Assembly (NCBI RefSeq): GCF_000282475.1
Contig: NZ_AKJF01000198.1
Coordinates: 124,001-188,000 of the forward strand
Source of the DNA: Pseudomonas sp. GM78
GTDB lineage: Bacteria; Pseudomonadota; Gammaproteobacteria; Pseudomonadales; Pseudomonadaceae
DNA length: 64,000 nucleotides
Direction of reading: 5' to 3'
The first letter of the stretch is position 1, and every line of letters starts with the position of its first letter. The notes under the pieces are model-generated. The model saw only the letters and a program-made list of their open reading frames with translations. It was not told where the DNA came from and searched no databases. The position numbers were made by a program, and so were the translations under genes. Below are positions 16,374 through 25,614 of the stretch, piece by piece.

Positions 16374-18158
16374 ATGAAGCTGGCGATGAAGTTGCAGACC
16401 CGTCTTTTCCTCAGCATTTCTGCGCTGATCACTGTGGCACTGCTTGGGCTGCTGCTCGGTCTTGTCAGCGTGTTGCAGATGGCCGGGAGCCAGGAAGCGT
16501 TGGTGCGCAACAACTTCGTCACCCTGGACCTGGGGCTCAAGTTGCGGCAGACACTGGGCGATCAGTTGCTCGTCATGCTCAGCGAAAACAATGATCCGGC
16601 CGCCTTCGAAGCGGCCAGGAAGCGTTACCTTGAGCTGCTGGATGAGGGTATCGCCCAAGAGCCGCCGGGTGAAATCCAGGGTTTCAAAAAGGCCAAGGCC
16701 GACTATTTGAGCTTTATTGGTGCGTATGAAGTGTCCGCTGACCCGACGCGCGTGCTCAGTGGCAACGATGAGCTGACTGAAAAATTCAATCTATTGCGCA
16801 ATGGCTTGATTGCCGAACACAAGCGGGCGCTGGATGACATCAGTACCGTCGAACGCAAGGCCCGTGAGCGTGCGCTGCTGATCGCCGGGCTGCTTGGCCT
16901 GGTCGGGCTGGCGGTGCTGGTCATCGGCTTCATCACCGCCCACGCCATTGCGCGGCGTTTCGGTGAGCCCATCGAGGCTCTCGCGCAGGCGGCGGATAAT
17001 ATTGGCCAGGGAAATTTCGACGTCACGCTGCCGGTGTCCTCGGCCGTTGAGCTGAATCAGCTGACCCGGCGATTCGGGATCATGGCCGAGGCGCTGCGCG
17101 AACATCAGGCCACCAACGTCGATGAGTTGCTGGCGGGACAGCAGCGGTTGCAGGCGGTGCTCGACGGCATCGACGATGGCTTGTTGATGATCGATCGCCA
17201 AGGGCACCTGGAACACCTCAACCCGGTGGCGCAACGCCAGCTGGGCTGGGACACCGATCGACTCGGGCGAGGCCTGGGGGAAGCGCTGGAGCATCCCGAA
17301 CTCGATGAACAACTGCAGCTGGTACTGCGTGGCGGTACGTTGGAGCGTATGCCGGATGACCTGAATATCGAGGTTGAAGGCGAGACGCGTTTGCTGACTT
17401 ATAGCCTGACACCTGTCATCCATACCCAGGGCCATATCCTCGGTGCGGTGATGGTGCTGCACGATGTGACGGAACAGCGTGCCTTCGAACGGGTGCGTAG
17501 CGAGTTCGTCTTGCGCGCCTCCCATGAATTGCGCACGCCCGTTACCGGCATGCACATGGCATTTGGCCTGTTTCGCGAGCGCGCGCATTTCCCGCCAGAA
17601 TCCCGGGAAGCGGACCTGCTGGACACGGTAAACGAAGAAATGCAGCGGCTGATGCAGCTGATCAACGACTTGCTGAACTTCTCCCGCTACCAGAACGGCT
17701 TGCAGAAACTCACCCTGGCGCCGTGCTCCATCGAGGATTTACTGGAACAAGCGCAGATTCGCTTTACCGACGGTGCGCAAGAGAAGGGCGTCGAGCTGTT
17801 GGTGGAAGTCCAGGGACCCTTGCCACGGTTGCAAGCCGATCAGCCGCAACTGGACAGAGTGCTCGACAATCTGATCGATAATGCGCTGCGCCATACCGCC
17901 GCTGGCGGACTGATACGCTTGCAAGCCCGGCGCCATGGGGAGCGGGTTATCATCAGCGTCGAAGATAACGGTGAAGGCATTGCCTATGGGCAACAGGGTC
18001 GAATCTTCGAGCCCTTTGTCCAGGTCGGCCGCAAGAAAGGCGGGGCTGGGCTGGGCTTGGCGTTGTGCAAGGAAATCGTGCAGCTGCATGGTGGCCGGAT
18101 GGGCGTTTACTCACGACCGGGGCAGGGGACTCAGTTCTATATGACGTTGACCGTGTAA
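16374..18158 (+). CDS. kinB: Sensor histidine kinase KinB
   Basis: 594 residues from the ATG at 16374, matching KinB length closely. Order: TM1 (about 10-35), periplasmic helical sensor (about 40-165), TM2 (about 166-190), HAMP (to about 240), PAS (about 255-370), HisKA with RASHELRTPVTG, and HATPase (NLIDNALRHT, VEDNGEGIAYG, GGAGLGLALCKEI). All catalytic boxes look intact. In P. aeruginosa KinB works mainly through AlgB and its loss activates alginate production via AlgW/MucA. An ATG at 16386 is an alternative start. The convergent EAL gene ends only 6 bases away, with no terminator visible. Confidence 0.95.
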   Translation: MKLAMKLQTRLFLSISALITVALLGLLLGLVSVLQMAGSQEALVRNNFVTLDLGLKLRQTLGDQLLVMLSENNDPAAFEAARKRYLELLDEGIAQEPPGEIQGFKKAKADYLSFIGAYEVSADPTRVLSGNDELTEKFNLLRNGLIAEHKRALDDISTVERKARERALLIAGLLGLVGLAVLVIGFITAHAIARRFGEPIEALAQAADNIGQGNFDVTLPVSSAVELNQLTRRFGIMAEALREHQATNVDELLAGQQRLQAVLDGIDDGLLMIDRQGHLEHLNPVAQRQLGWDTDRLGRGLGEALEHPELDEQLQLVLRGGTLERMPDDLNIEVEGETRLLTYSLTPVIHTQGHILGAVMVLHDVTEQRAFERVRSEFVLRASHELRTPVTGMHMAFGLFRERAHFPPESREADLLDTVNEEMQRLMQLINDLLNFSRYQNGLQKLTLAPCSIEDLLEQAQIRFTDGAQEKGVELLVEVQGPLPRLQADQPQLDRVLDNLIDNALRHTAAGGLIRLQARRHGERVIISVEDNGEGIAYGQQGRIFEPFVQVGRKKGGAGLGLALCKEIVQLHGGRMGVYSRPGQGTQFYMTLTV

Positions 18159-18164
18159 TTGCTT

Positions 18165-19778
18165 TTACGCTTCGTCATCCAGGCGTCGACCGGCCAGTCG
18201 GCGGCCTCGGGTTATCAGCTCAATGAACTGCACCGCACTCAGTGCATGAGCGAACAGCCAGCCCTGGCCGAACCTAACCCCCTCACTGCTCAGGAGCGCC
18301 GCCTGGGCTTCATGCTCGATACCCTCGGCAATCACCTTCAAGTGCAGTGACTGGGCCATGTGAATGATATGCGGCGCCACACCGCTGCTCGCCGCGTCAT
18401 GGCCGAGCGCATCGATGAAAGCCTTGTCGATCTTCAGGCAATCCACCGGCAGGGTTTGCAGGTAGGCGAGGCTGCAGTAGCCGGTGCCAAAGTCATCGAT
18501 CAGTACCTGATGCCCGACATCCCGCAAGGCTTGCAGGTTTTCCCGGGCCACCACCACATCGATCAATCCGCGTTCGGTGACTTCGAAGGCAATCTGCTTG
18601 GCCGCGACCCGGTGCAGGGTCAACAAGCGAGCCATCACTTGGCCGATCCGCGGGACCATGACATCGCAGGCCGCCAGGTTGACCGAGATGTACAGCTGCG
18701 GATTGGCCCGCAGCAGTTGCCCCAACTGTTCAAGCAGGCGTTGCAGGACAAAGTCGGTCATCTGGCGGATCTGTCCGGTGTTCTCTGCCATCGGGATGAA
18801 CAGATCGGGACTGGTCAGGGTGCCATCCGGCCGTCGCCAGCGCAGCAAGGCCTCAGCCCCGACGCAGTTGCGGCTGTCGAGGTCGAAGATCGGCTGATAC
18901 AGCACCTGCAACTCACCTCGGCGGATGGCGCCCGTCAGCTCCGCGTCCAGTGACTGGCGCTGGCGCACCAGCAAAAACACCAGGAAGCCCACGCACAGTG
19001 CCAATAGCAGGCAGGCGGGCAGCAACCACCACCACACGGGTGGTATATGGGTGCCACTGCGCGGGCTTATCAGTACCAGTTGGTACTCCGGGTTGTCGGT
19101 GGGCATGCGGTAAATCAACTTGGTCTGGGTGACTTGCAGCGCATCGCGGGTTTTCGGGGGCCAATGGCCGGTGGGTGGCCAGGCTTGCGCAACGCCCAGT
19201 ACCGGAATCGCCCGGGTGCCATGGTCAAGGACTACCAGCAGGCTGCTTCCCGGCGAAAGATCGACCATGTCGGTCAAATGGCCGCGTGACGTCGCGACCC
19301 GGAAATTGCCGCGTCCAAGCATCAGCGCGGCACGGTTTTCATCGGGCTCGGTGGTGGTGTTCAACCAGTAACTGTAGGTGGGGCCCTGGATGTCCGGTGG
19401 GCGTATCAATGACAAACCTTCCTGGCGCGGACGGTTGGAGCAGATTCTTGAGGCGTCCATGTAGGCCGCCTCATAGACGAAACGGTAATTGAAGCTGACC
19501 TGCTGCAGGGTCGCGATCATGTCGTCATCGCAGCTACGCAGCGGCTGGGCTTCCAGGTCATCAAGGCTTTCGCGCAACTGCCCGAACAGTTGCTCCAGCC
19601 GAGCGAGAAAACGTTCACCCTGGGCGTTCATTTCCCAGCTTTCGTTTTGCTCAACCTGGTGAATGGCGACAAAGTAGCTTCCGGCCATCATCAACGTAGC
19701 GCTCAAGACAGCAGCCAGCATCGCCAGAAACCAAGGGCGATAGAACCAGCTGCGAAGTGTCTCTCGAGCAACAGTCAT
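18165..19778 (-). CDS. CSS-motif/EAL-domain c-di-GMP phosphodiesterase
   Basis: 537 residues. TM helix at about 15-38, a periplasmic domain with two cysteines in the CSS-type arrangement (RSCDDDM and RICSNR), a second TM at about 250-275, then a cytoplasmic EAL domain. Catalytic motifs are present: EALLRW, IDDFGTGYCSL, KIDKAFI, AEGIE; this predicts active hydrolysis of c-di-GMP to pGpG. In related proteins the CSS cysteines form a disulfide that DsbA/DsbB redox state controls; a dsbA gene lies 4 kb away. Single-gene unit, convergent with kinB. Confidence 0.9.
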   Translation of the reverse strand: MTVARETLRSWFYRPWFLAMLAAVLSATLMMAGSYFVAIHQVEQNESWEMNAQGERFLARLEQLFGQLRESLDDLEAQPLRSCDDDMIATLQQVSFNYRFVYEAAYMDASRICSNRPRQEGLSLIRPPDIQGPTYSYWLNTTTEPDENRAALMLGRGNFRVATSRGHLTDMVDLSPGSSLLVVLDHGTRAIPVLGVAQAWPPTGHWPPKTRDALQVTQTKLIYRMPTDNPEYQLVLISPRSGTHIPPVWWWLLPACLLLALCVGFLVFLLVRQRQSLDAELTGAIRRGELQVLYQPIFDLDSRNCVGAEALLRWRRPDGTLTSPDLFIPMAENTGQIRQMTDFVLQRLLEQLGQLLRANPQLYISVNLAACDVMVPRIGQVMARLLTLHRVAAKQIAFEVTERGLIDVVVARENLQALRDVGHQVLIDDFGTGYCSLAYLQTLPVDCLKIDKAFIDALGHDAASSGVAPHIIHMAQSLHLKVIAEGIEHEAQAALLSSEGVRFGQGWLFAHALSAVQFIELITRGRRLAGRRLDDEA

Positions 19779-19853
19779 TATGGAATATCCGACGGATTAC
19801 CAATGAGTTATAGCTGCTATTTGAGAAATGCGCTGACCGTCGGGCGATCGTCA

Positions 19854-20633
19854 TTATTTTGTCTGATTTAAAACCTGAAGCAGCGCTGCCGTTTGTGCAT
19901 CCGGCGTACCGTCAAAACGCGACGGTCGGAAATGCATCTGGAAGGCCGCCAGCACATGGCGGGTAGCGACATCCAGTTCGCCGGTTTGCGGCGTGTCATA
20001 ACCGACGCGTGCCAGTTGTGCCTGGAACCAGCTGATGCTCGGCAGCTGTGTTTCGAACCGGGGTTGCTGGCGGGCTACGGCTTGCTCGTTCGGCCATATT
20101 CCGATCCCTTGTTCAGCCAGGCGCTTCCAGGGAAACAGAGGCCCCGGATCAAGCTTGCGCAAGGGCGCGATGTCGCTATGGCCGACAATACTGCGAGGGC
20201 TGATTGCGTAGCGCTGGCTGATGTCCTTGAGCAGGACGATCAGGGACTCGACCTGCGCTTCGGAGTAGGGGTACCACAGGCGCCCGGTCGGGGTGTCCTT
20301 GAAGCCCGGATTGACGATTTCAATGCCGATGGAACTGGAGTTCATCCACGTCCTGCCTTGCCATTGGCTTTCCCCGGCGTGCCAGGCCCGCAGGTTTTCA
20401 TCCATCAGCTTGTAGATGGTCGCCTTTTTGTCGTCGCCGATCAGGTAGTGGCTGCTGACTTCGCCATGGGTCAGCAGTTGCAGCGAGCGCTCCAGCGATG
20501 CATTGGTGTAGTGGAGCACGACGAACTGAATACGACTGTCGTGATTGGGCGAAGCATGGCTGGTGTCGTAGCGCGGACCACTGGCGCAGCCGGCCAGCAG
20601 GATCAGCGACACGATGAGAGCAAGATATTTCAT
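19854..20633 (-). CDS. ampDh2: N-acetylmuramoyl-L-alanine amidase, AmpDh2-like lipoprotein
   Basis: 259 residues. The signal peptide ends in lipobox LLAGC (Cys 16), predicting a periplasm-facing lipoprotein. The Amidase_2 fold is shown by FVVLHYTNAS (zinc His), SSHYLIGDD, and GHSDIAPLRKLDPGP (zinc His and Asp). A C-terminal peptidoglycan-binding helical domain spans about 200-255. It should cleave the amide bond between MurNAc or anhydroMurNAc and the stem peptide. The order algB-kinB-ampDh2 matches P. aeruginosa as I recall it, apart from the EAL gene in between, which supports AmpDh2 over AmpD or AmpDh3. Confidence 0.85.
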   Translation of the reverse strand: MKYLALIVSLILLAGCASGPRYDTSHASPNHDSRIQFVVLHYTNASLERSLQLLTHGEVSSHYLIGDDKKATIYKLMDENLRAWHAGESQWQGRTWMNSSSIGIEIVNPGFKDTPTGRLWYPYSEAQVESLIVLLKDISQRYAISPRSIVGHSDIAPLRKLDPGPLFPWKRLAEQGIGIWPNEQAVARQQPRFETQLPSISWFQAQLARVGYDTPQTGELDVATRHVLAAFQMHFRPSRFDGTPDAQTAALLQVLNQTK

Positions 20634-20738
20634 GGAGGGAAGCCAATACGCTAGAGACAGTAATGCAACAGTGTAACGTACTGTCTTGCGCGTGTTGGGT
20701 CATCGCAACGATTTGAACTAAATGGAGCGACAAAGCGC

Positions 20739-22730
20739 TCAGCCCAGCTCCACTCGGTTGCGCCCGGCATTTTTTGCACGGTAAAGCGCCTGATCAGCTC
20801 TTTTGAGCACCACATCGCCATGCTCACCGGGCCTGAACGCCGCCAGACCTATGGAGAGGGTGACGGTTACCGGTTCACCCCTGAAGTGAAAAGGGCAGGC
20901 TTCGATGGCGGCGCGCAGGGTTTCCAGGAGTTTCATGCCGTTTGCCGGAACTGTGGATGGCATCAGCAGGACAAATTCCTCGCCACCAAACCGCGCAATG
21001 AAATCCGTAGTGCGCAGGCGCTTGCGCAGCACACTGGCAATGATTTTCAAGACTTTGTCGCCCGCCAGGTGCCCGTAATTATCATTGATGCGCTTGAAGT
21101 GATCGAGGTCGAGCATGGCCAGCATCAATGTATTGCCGTGCTGCTGATATTGGCCGATCTCATACTCAAGGCGCTCGCTCCAGGCCGCGCGGTTGGGCAG
21201 GCCGGTCAGCGGGTCGATCAAGGCTTTCTGGCGTTGCTCTTCCAGGTGCTCACGAAAGCCCTGGGCTTCCTGTTCCATGTGCGCAACTCGTTCGGCCAGG
21301 CCTTGAAGGCGGGCCGCCACCTCCTGCTCGCGCTCGTCGCGCTGCTGGCGGTGCTGGTCCATGGTGCCGAGCAAACCTTCCAGATGGTTTTCCAGCACGT
21401 GCTTGAGATCATCCAGGTCGGCTGCCTCCTGCATGCTGCTCTGCATGCCGTCGACCTGTTCGCGAATCTGCGTGTCCATCGCATGAGCGGCGGATCGGCT
21501 GTCGGCATGCCCGGCGCTGGCGGCCAGCAAGTTGCTCTGGAACGATTCCAGGCGTTCGTTGAGCCCCTGCAGATAGGCTTCGAACTCGTGTTGGCCACCG
21601 TCGGAGATTGCCAGCATTAAAGTCGCAAGATCGTCGAGAATCGGCAGCAACTCGTACCAGTTCAAGCCATTTTTCAGGCGTTCACGCATTGATTCGGCTT
21701 GTGGACGATGACGCTCGGGTACCGTCAGATCGTCAAGCAAGCCCAGCAAGGTGTCTTCGATGTGTTTGGCCACCGAGCTGTAGGACGGTTCGGGCGAGTC
21801 GGGCAGGGCGTAGAGCATGTCTTGCTCGGGCTGCTGCGGATCGATGGCCGCCAGGGCCTGGGCCATGGGCGAGGGTAGCGGCAGGGTGTCGAGCGGCACC
21901 ACCGGGCTCAATTCGTCGGGATTGACTGCCGGTTCAGCCTGGATGGTGGGTGCAACGGCAGGTGCGGGCTGTATCTCGGATTGCTGCGTAGGGGCTTCGG
22001 CCATGACTTGCGCAGGCCGGGCTGGCGATTGCTGCGGCTCCAGGGCTGGCGCAACAGCAGCAGGTTGGGTTGCATCCGGTGTGTCGCGGAGTAACTGCGG
22101 CACAGTGTCGGCAGTGACCGGCGGGGTTGCGACCACGGGCGTTAGAACGGTATCGCCCGTCTGCGCGACAAGCGCTTGTTCTGTGGGGGCGGTTGTATTT
22201 TCCGCATCGCGATGACCGAACAGCCGCTGCAACAGTCCCGGGCGTTCAGGTTCCACCGGGCTCTCAAGCTGGCTCAAGGCCTTGCCTTGCAGTCCGCTCA
22301 GCTCGCCGAGCAGCAACGGGATCTCGCGCGCCTGGCTGACGCGACTGTCCAGTTGCTTGGCGAAGTGCTTGAGGGGACGACTCACTTCCCGGGGCAGCGG
22401 CAATGTTTGCAGCTGCGTGACCAGGGCGGTAAGCGCGGCGCTGGTCTGGTTGATCCGGGTTTCCCGTCGCTGCTCGGAGTCGAGTACGGCTTTTTCCAGG
22501 CGTGGCAGCAGGGCGGCGAGACCGGCGTCCATGTCATTGGTGCGTACGACTTCACGCATCTCCTTCATGCATTGGTCAACGACTCGGTCGGTGCCTTCGG
22601 CTGCCAGCGTGCTGCGCACCAGGCCCCGACGCAACAGGTCGAGCCGGGCATCCCAGCGTCGTTCGAGTTTTTCCTGTGTTTCGATGCTTTGGAGGTATTT
22701 CTCTTTCCAGCGCTGTGCGTCGTCGCTCAT
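20739..22730 (-). CDS. GGDEF diguanylate cyclase, DgcH-like
   Basis: 663 residues, predicted cytoplasmic. The N-terminal about 480 residues are mostly helical, with a proline/alanine/glutamine-rich linker at about 190-300 and coiled-coil stretches after 400. The GGDEF domain occupies about 500-663, with active-site motif RFGGEEF and an RxxD inhibitory site (RTTD) five residues before it, so both catalysis and product inhibition look intact. The start ATG directly abuts the stop of the upstream EEP-family gene (TGAATG), indicating translational coupling. Identification with P. aeruginosa DgcH (PA5487) is by position and plan. The input signal is unknown. Confidence 0.85.
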   Translation of the reverse strand: MSDDAQRWKEKYLQSIETQEKLERRWDARLDLLRRGLVRSTLAAEGTDRVVDQCMKEMREVVRTNDMDAGLAALLPRLEKAVLDSEQRRETRINQTSAALTALVTQLQTLPLPREVSRPLKHFAKQLDSRVSQAREIPLLLGELSGLQGKALSQLESPVEPERPGLLQRLFGHRDAENTTAPTEQALVAQTGDTVLTPVVATPPVTADTVPQLLRDTPDATQPAAVAPALEPQQSPARPAQVMAEAPTQQSEIQPAPAVAPTIQAEPAVNPDELSPVVPLDTLPLPSPMAQALAAIDPQQPEQDMLYALPDSPEPSYSSVAKHIEDTLLGLLDDLTVPERHRPQAESMRERLKNGLNWYELLPILDDLATLMLAISDGGQHEFEAYLQGLNERLESFQSNLLAASAGHADSRSAAHAMDTQIREQVDGMQSSMQEAADLDDLKHVLENHLEGLLGTMDQHRQQRDEREQEVAARLQGLAERVAHMEQEAQGFREHLEEQRQKALIDPLTGLPNRAAWSERLEYEIGQYQQHGNTLMLAMLDLDHFKRINDNYGHLAGDKVLKIIASVLRKRLRTTDFIARFGGEEFVLLMPSTVPANGMKLLETLRAAIEACPFHFRGEPVTVTLSIGLAAFRPGEHGDVVLKRADQALYRAKNAGRNRVELG

Positions 22731-23606
22731 TCATGGGATCCGCGGGGGGGCAGGACTCAACGCGGGCAATGCATCGGCCGTGAGCGAACCCGGCAGACGA
22801 ATCTCTACCGCGACCGGCAGGTGATCGGAAATGGGTTGCGCCAGCACCTCGACCTTTTCAAGGGTCAGGCTCGGGCTCAACAGAATATGGTCCAGGCAGC
22901 GCTGGGGGCGCCAGCTGGGGAACGTCGCTTCCATTTGCGGGGCCAGCAGCCCAAGGTCGCGCAATGGAGAGTGTTGCAACAGGTCACTGGCGTGGGTGTT
23001 CATGTCGCCCATCAGCACCTGGTGTTTATAACCGCCGATGACTTCGCGGATGTAAGCCAGTTGCATGCTGCGGGCGCGAGCGCCCAGTGCCAGGTGCATC
23101 ATGACCACCACCAGCGCTTCGGGGCCTTCGCCGAAGCGCACCAGAATCGCTCCGCGACCCTTCGGCCCCGGCAGCGGATGGTCCTCGATCGCCCACGGCC
23201 GCAGGCGACTGAGCACACCGTTGCTGTGCTGACCCAGGCGACCGAGATTGCGATTGAGTTGTTGATACCAGTAGGGAAAGGCGCCGAGCTGGGCCAGGTG
23301 TTCGACCTGGTTGACGTAGCCTGAACGCAGGCTGCCGCCATCGGCTTCCTGGAGGGCGACCAGGTCGAAGTCGCCCAGCAGGTTGCCGATCTTTTGCAGA
23401 TTGTCGGCACGCCCGGTGTGCGGCAACAGATGTTGCCAGCCCCGGGTCAGATAATGCCGATACCGTTCGGTGCTGATACCGACCTGGATATTGAAGCTGA
23501 GCAAGCGCAGACGGCTGTCTGCGGGCAGGCCCGTCGATTCCAGGTGATGCTCGTTGACCCGCGGATCATGCAGGCCAACGATGCGTTCGGTTCCCCAGCG
23601 GCGCAT
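22731..23606 (-). CDS. Endonuclease/exonuclease/phosphatase (EEP) family protein
   Basis: 291 residues. The EEP fold motifs occur in order: LLSFNIQVG, VALQEADGG, MMHLALG, LMGDMNTH, LDHILLS and SDHLPVAVEI, giving a complete metal and catalytic site. The family covers nucleases and phosphodiesterases; the substrate cannot be told. No clear signal peptide is present. It is the first gene of a two-gene operon with the GGDEF cyclase, and begins 12 bases after the dsbA stop, so it may also read from dsbA. Confidence 0.8.
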   Translation of the reverse strand: MRRWGTERIVGLHDPRVNEHHLESTGLPADSRLRLLSFNIQVGISTERYRHYLTRGWQHLLPHTGRADNLQKIGNLLGDFDLVALQEADGGSLRSGYVNQVEHLAQLGAFPYWYQQLNRNLGRLGQHSNGVLSRLRPWAIEDHPLPGPKGRGAILVRFGEGPEALVVVMMHLALGARARSMQLAYIREVIGGYKHQVLMGDMNTHASDLLQHSPLRDLGLLAPQMEATFPSWRPQRCLDHILLSPSLTLEKVEVLAQPISDHLPVAVEIRLPGSLTADALPALSPAPPRIP

Positions 23607-23618
23607 GGCAGGCGCCTC

Positions 23619-24260
23619 TTAGTTGGCGGCAGCCTTGTTAGCCGCTCGCTCCTGGTCGACCAGTTTATCGGCCAGTTGCAGGGCTTGTTCGGCACCGCCG
23701 GCAGAACCTACGTCAAAACGATACTTGCCGTTGACGATCATGGTCGGAACCCCGGTGATTTCATATTTTTTCGCCAGTTCGCGAGCCTTGTTGATCTGGC
23801 CCTTGATGGCGAAGGAGTCAAACGTGGCCAGGAACTTGTCCTTGTCGACGCCCTGGGTGGCCAGGAAGTCCGCCATGTCATTCTTGTCGGTCAGCTTCTT
23901 GTGTTCTTTCTGAATGGCTTCGAACACTGCGGCGTGGACCTTATGCTCGACACCCATGGCTTCGAGGGTCAGGAACATCTGGCCGTGTGCATCCCATGGG
24001 CCGCCGAACATGGCTGGAATACGTACGAAGTTCACGTCGGAAGGCAGCTTTTCAACCCATGGGTTGATTACCGGTTCGAAGGCGTAGCAGTGCGGGCAAC
24101 CGTACCAGAACAGCTCCACCACTTCGATCTTTCCAGGCACGGCGACAGGCACCGGATTGCTCAGCTCGACATAAGGTGCGGCGGGGGTTTCAGCGGCTTG
24201 GGCAGTCATGCCGAACAGGCTGGCAGCGGCAAAAACGGCGCTGATGATCAGATTACGCAT
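23619..24260 (-). CDS. dsbA: Thiol:disulfide interchange protein DsbA
   Basis: 213 residues. The signal peptide (MRNLIISAVFAAASLFGMTAQA) sends it to the periplasm. Thioredoxin-like active site WYGCPHCYAFEP and cis-proline loop TGVPTMIVNG are intact, with the helical insert between. It oxidises cysteine pairs of exported proteins. Its product could affect the CSS cysteines of the nearby EAL protein. The start has an AGGAG site. Confidence 0.95.
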   Translation of the reverse strand: MRNLIISAVFAAASLFGMTAQAAETPAAPYVELSNPVPVAVPGKIEVVELFWYGCPHCYAFEPVINPWVEKLPSDVNFVRIPAMFGGPWDAHGQMFLTLEAMGVEHKVHAAVFEAIQKEHKKLTDKNDMADFLATQGVDKDKFLATFDSFAIKGQINKARELAKKYEITGVPTMIVNGKYRFDVGSAGGAEQALQLADKLVDQERAANKAAAN

Positions 24261-24353
24261 GCTTTACTCCTGGACAATTTTTTCGCCTCGCGGGACCTGA
24301 TTTCAGACAGGTCTTGGCGGGCCTGAGTTCTGTAGTGTAACGGCAGCGGCCAC

Positions 24354-24384
24354 AAAAAAGGGCGGCCAAAGCCACCCTTTTTAT
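24354..24384 (-). terminator. Rho-independent terminator after the cytochrome c4 gene
   Basis: On the minus strand AAAGGGTGGC-TTTG-GCCGCCCTTTTTT forms a stem with one G-U pair followed by T6. It lies between the cytochrome c4 stop and the dsbA start, separating the two genes. Confidence 0.8.
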
Positions 24385-24459
24385 ACTTGCTGTGACGGAT
24401 TAATCGAGCGTTAACGTTGCAAGGGTTCTATGCCTTGCGCAACGCCCGATGCATCGGTC

Positions 24460-25089
24460 TTAGTGCAGGCCCTGGATGTAGCTGGACACTGCGGCGATGT
24501 CTTCGTCGCTCAGCTTCTTGGCAATGCTCTGCATTGGTTTGGTGTCGCCGTCGTTGGCCCGACCACCTTCTTCCTTGCGGAAATCGGTCAGTTGCTTGGC
24601 GATATATTGAGCGTGCTGGCCACCCAGGTGCGGGAAGCCTGCCGCTGCGTTGCCCGCGCCATTTGGCGAGTGGCAGCCGGTGCACGAAGGCAAGCCCTTG
24701 GCCAGGTCGCCGCCGCGAAACAGTGCTTCACCGCGAGCCACGACTTTCGGGTCGGCGGCGCCGACGCTGCCCTTCTGGCTGGCGAAGTAGGCGGCGATGT
24801 CCGCCAGATCCTGGTCGCTCAGGTTGGTCAGCAGGCCAGTCATTTCCAGAACGGTGCGCTTGCCCGACTTGATGTCGTGCAGCTGCTTGGTCAGGTAGCG
24901 TTCACCTTGCCCTGCCAGTTTTGGAAAGTTAGGCGCCATGCTGTTGCCATCCGGGCCATGACAGGCGCCACATACGGCGGCTTTTGCCTGGCCTGCGGCG
25001 GCGTCACCAGGTTTGACTGGCTCACCTGCAGCATGGGCAATGCCGGAGATCCCCACGGTCAACAGCAGACTCACGATCAATTTGTTCAT
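24460..25089 (-). CDS. cc4: Dihaem cytochrome c4
   Basis: 209 residues. Signal peptide (MNKLIVSLLLTVGISGIAHA), then two cytochrome c domains with haem sites CGACH (N-terminal) and CTGCH (C-terminal) and methionines suitable as sixth ligands. Cytochrome c4 is a periplasmic, often membrane-associated, electron carrier feeding terminal oxidases such as cbb3. It follows a monohaem c5-like gene by 43 bases, so the two are probably co-transcribed. Confidence 0.95.
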   Translation of the reverse strand: MNKLIVSLLLTVGISGIAHAAGEPVKPGDAAAGQAKAAVCGACHGPDGNSMAPNFPKLAGQGERYLTKQLHDIKSGKRTVLEMTGLLTNLSDQDLADIAAYFASQKGSVGAADPKVVARGEALFRGGDLAKGLPSCTGCHSPNGAGNAAAGFPHLGGQHAQYIAKQLTDFRKEEGGRANDGDTKPMQSIAKKLSDEDIAAVSSYIQGLH

Positions 25090-25132
25090 CAGCTAATCCA
25101 ACTACGGCTAAGGGTTAAGTTATGGACCGGGT

Positions 25133-25423
25133 TTACTCGCTCATCCAGTGGATGATGGCTTGGTAATCCTCGGCACTGCAGTCCATGCACAAACCACGCG
25201 GCGGCATCGCCTTGAAACCCTGGGTCACGTGTTGCACCAGCGTCTCCATACCTTTCGCCAACCTCGGCGTCCAAGCTTCCTGATCGCCCTTGCGGGGCGC
25301 CATGGGTAGTTGGCCGGAATGACAGGCACCACAAACACGGTTGTACACAGTTTCCGGATCCTGTGTAGCCTGAGCGCTGTAAAGCGGCATCAAGATTCCG
25401 GCAACTAGCAGCCATTTCGTCAT
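25133..25423 (-). CDS. Cytochrome c5-family monohaem protein
   Basis: 96 residues. Signal peptide (MTKWLLVAGILMPLYSAQA) and one haem site, CGACH. The sequence APRKGDQEAW and the paired cysteines near the C-terminus (GLCMDCSAEDY) are typical of cytochrome c5. It is a small periplasmic electron carrier. It lies upstream of cytochrome c4 and is divergent from engB. Confidence 0.9.
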   Translation of the reverse strand: MTKWLLVAGILMPLYSAQATQDPETVYNRVCGACHSGQLPMAPRKGDQEAWTPRLAKGMETLVQHVTQGFKAMPPRGLCMDCSAEDYQAIIHWMSE

Positions 25424-25614
25424 AAAACGACCTTTTCAGGGTTGAGAGCGATCTGCGTTCTAGTGCGCAATCAAGGTCTGTCGCTCTCGTGAACTTCATC
25501 CTGCGTCGGGACAAAGCGCACACAAAATCTGCGGCATTATATACTGGCGTCACTGAAACGGAAGCGACACTGCTTGCCGCGCCCATTCCTGGCGCCGCCC
25601 ACATCGGAAATCCC

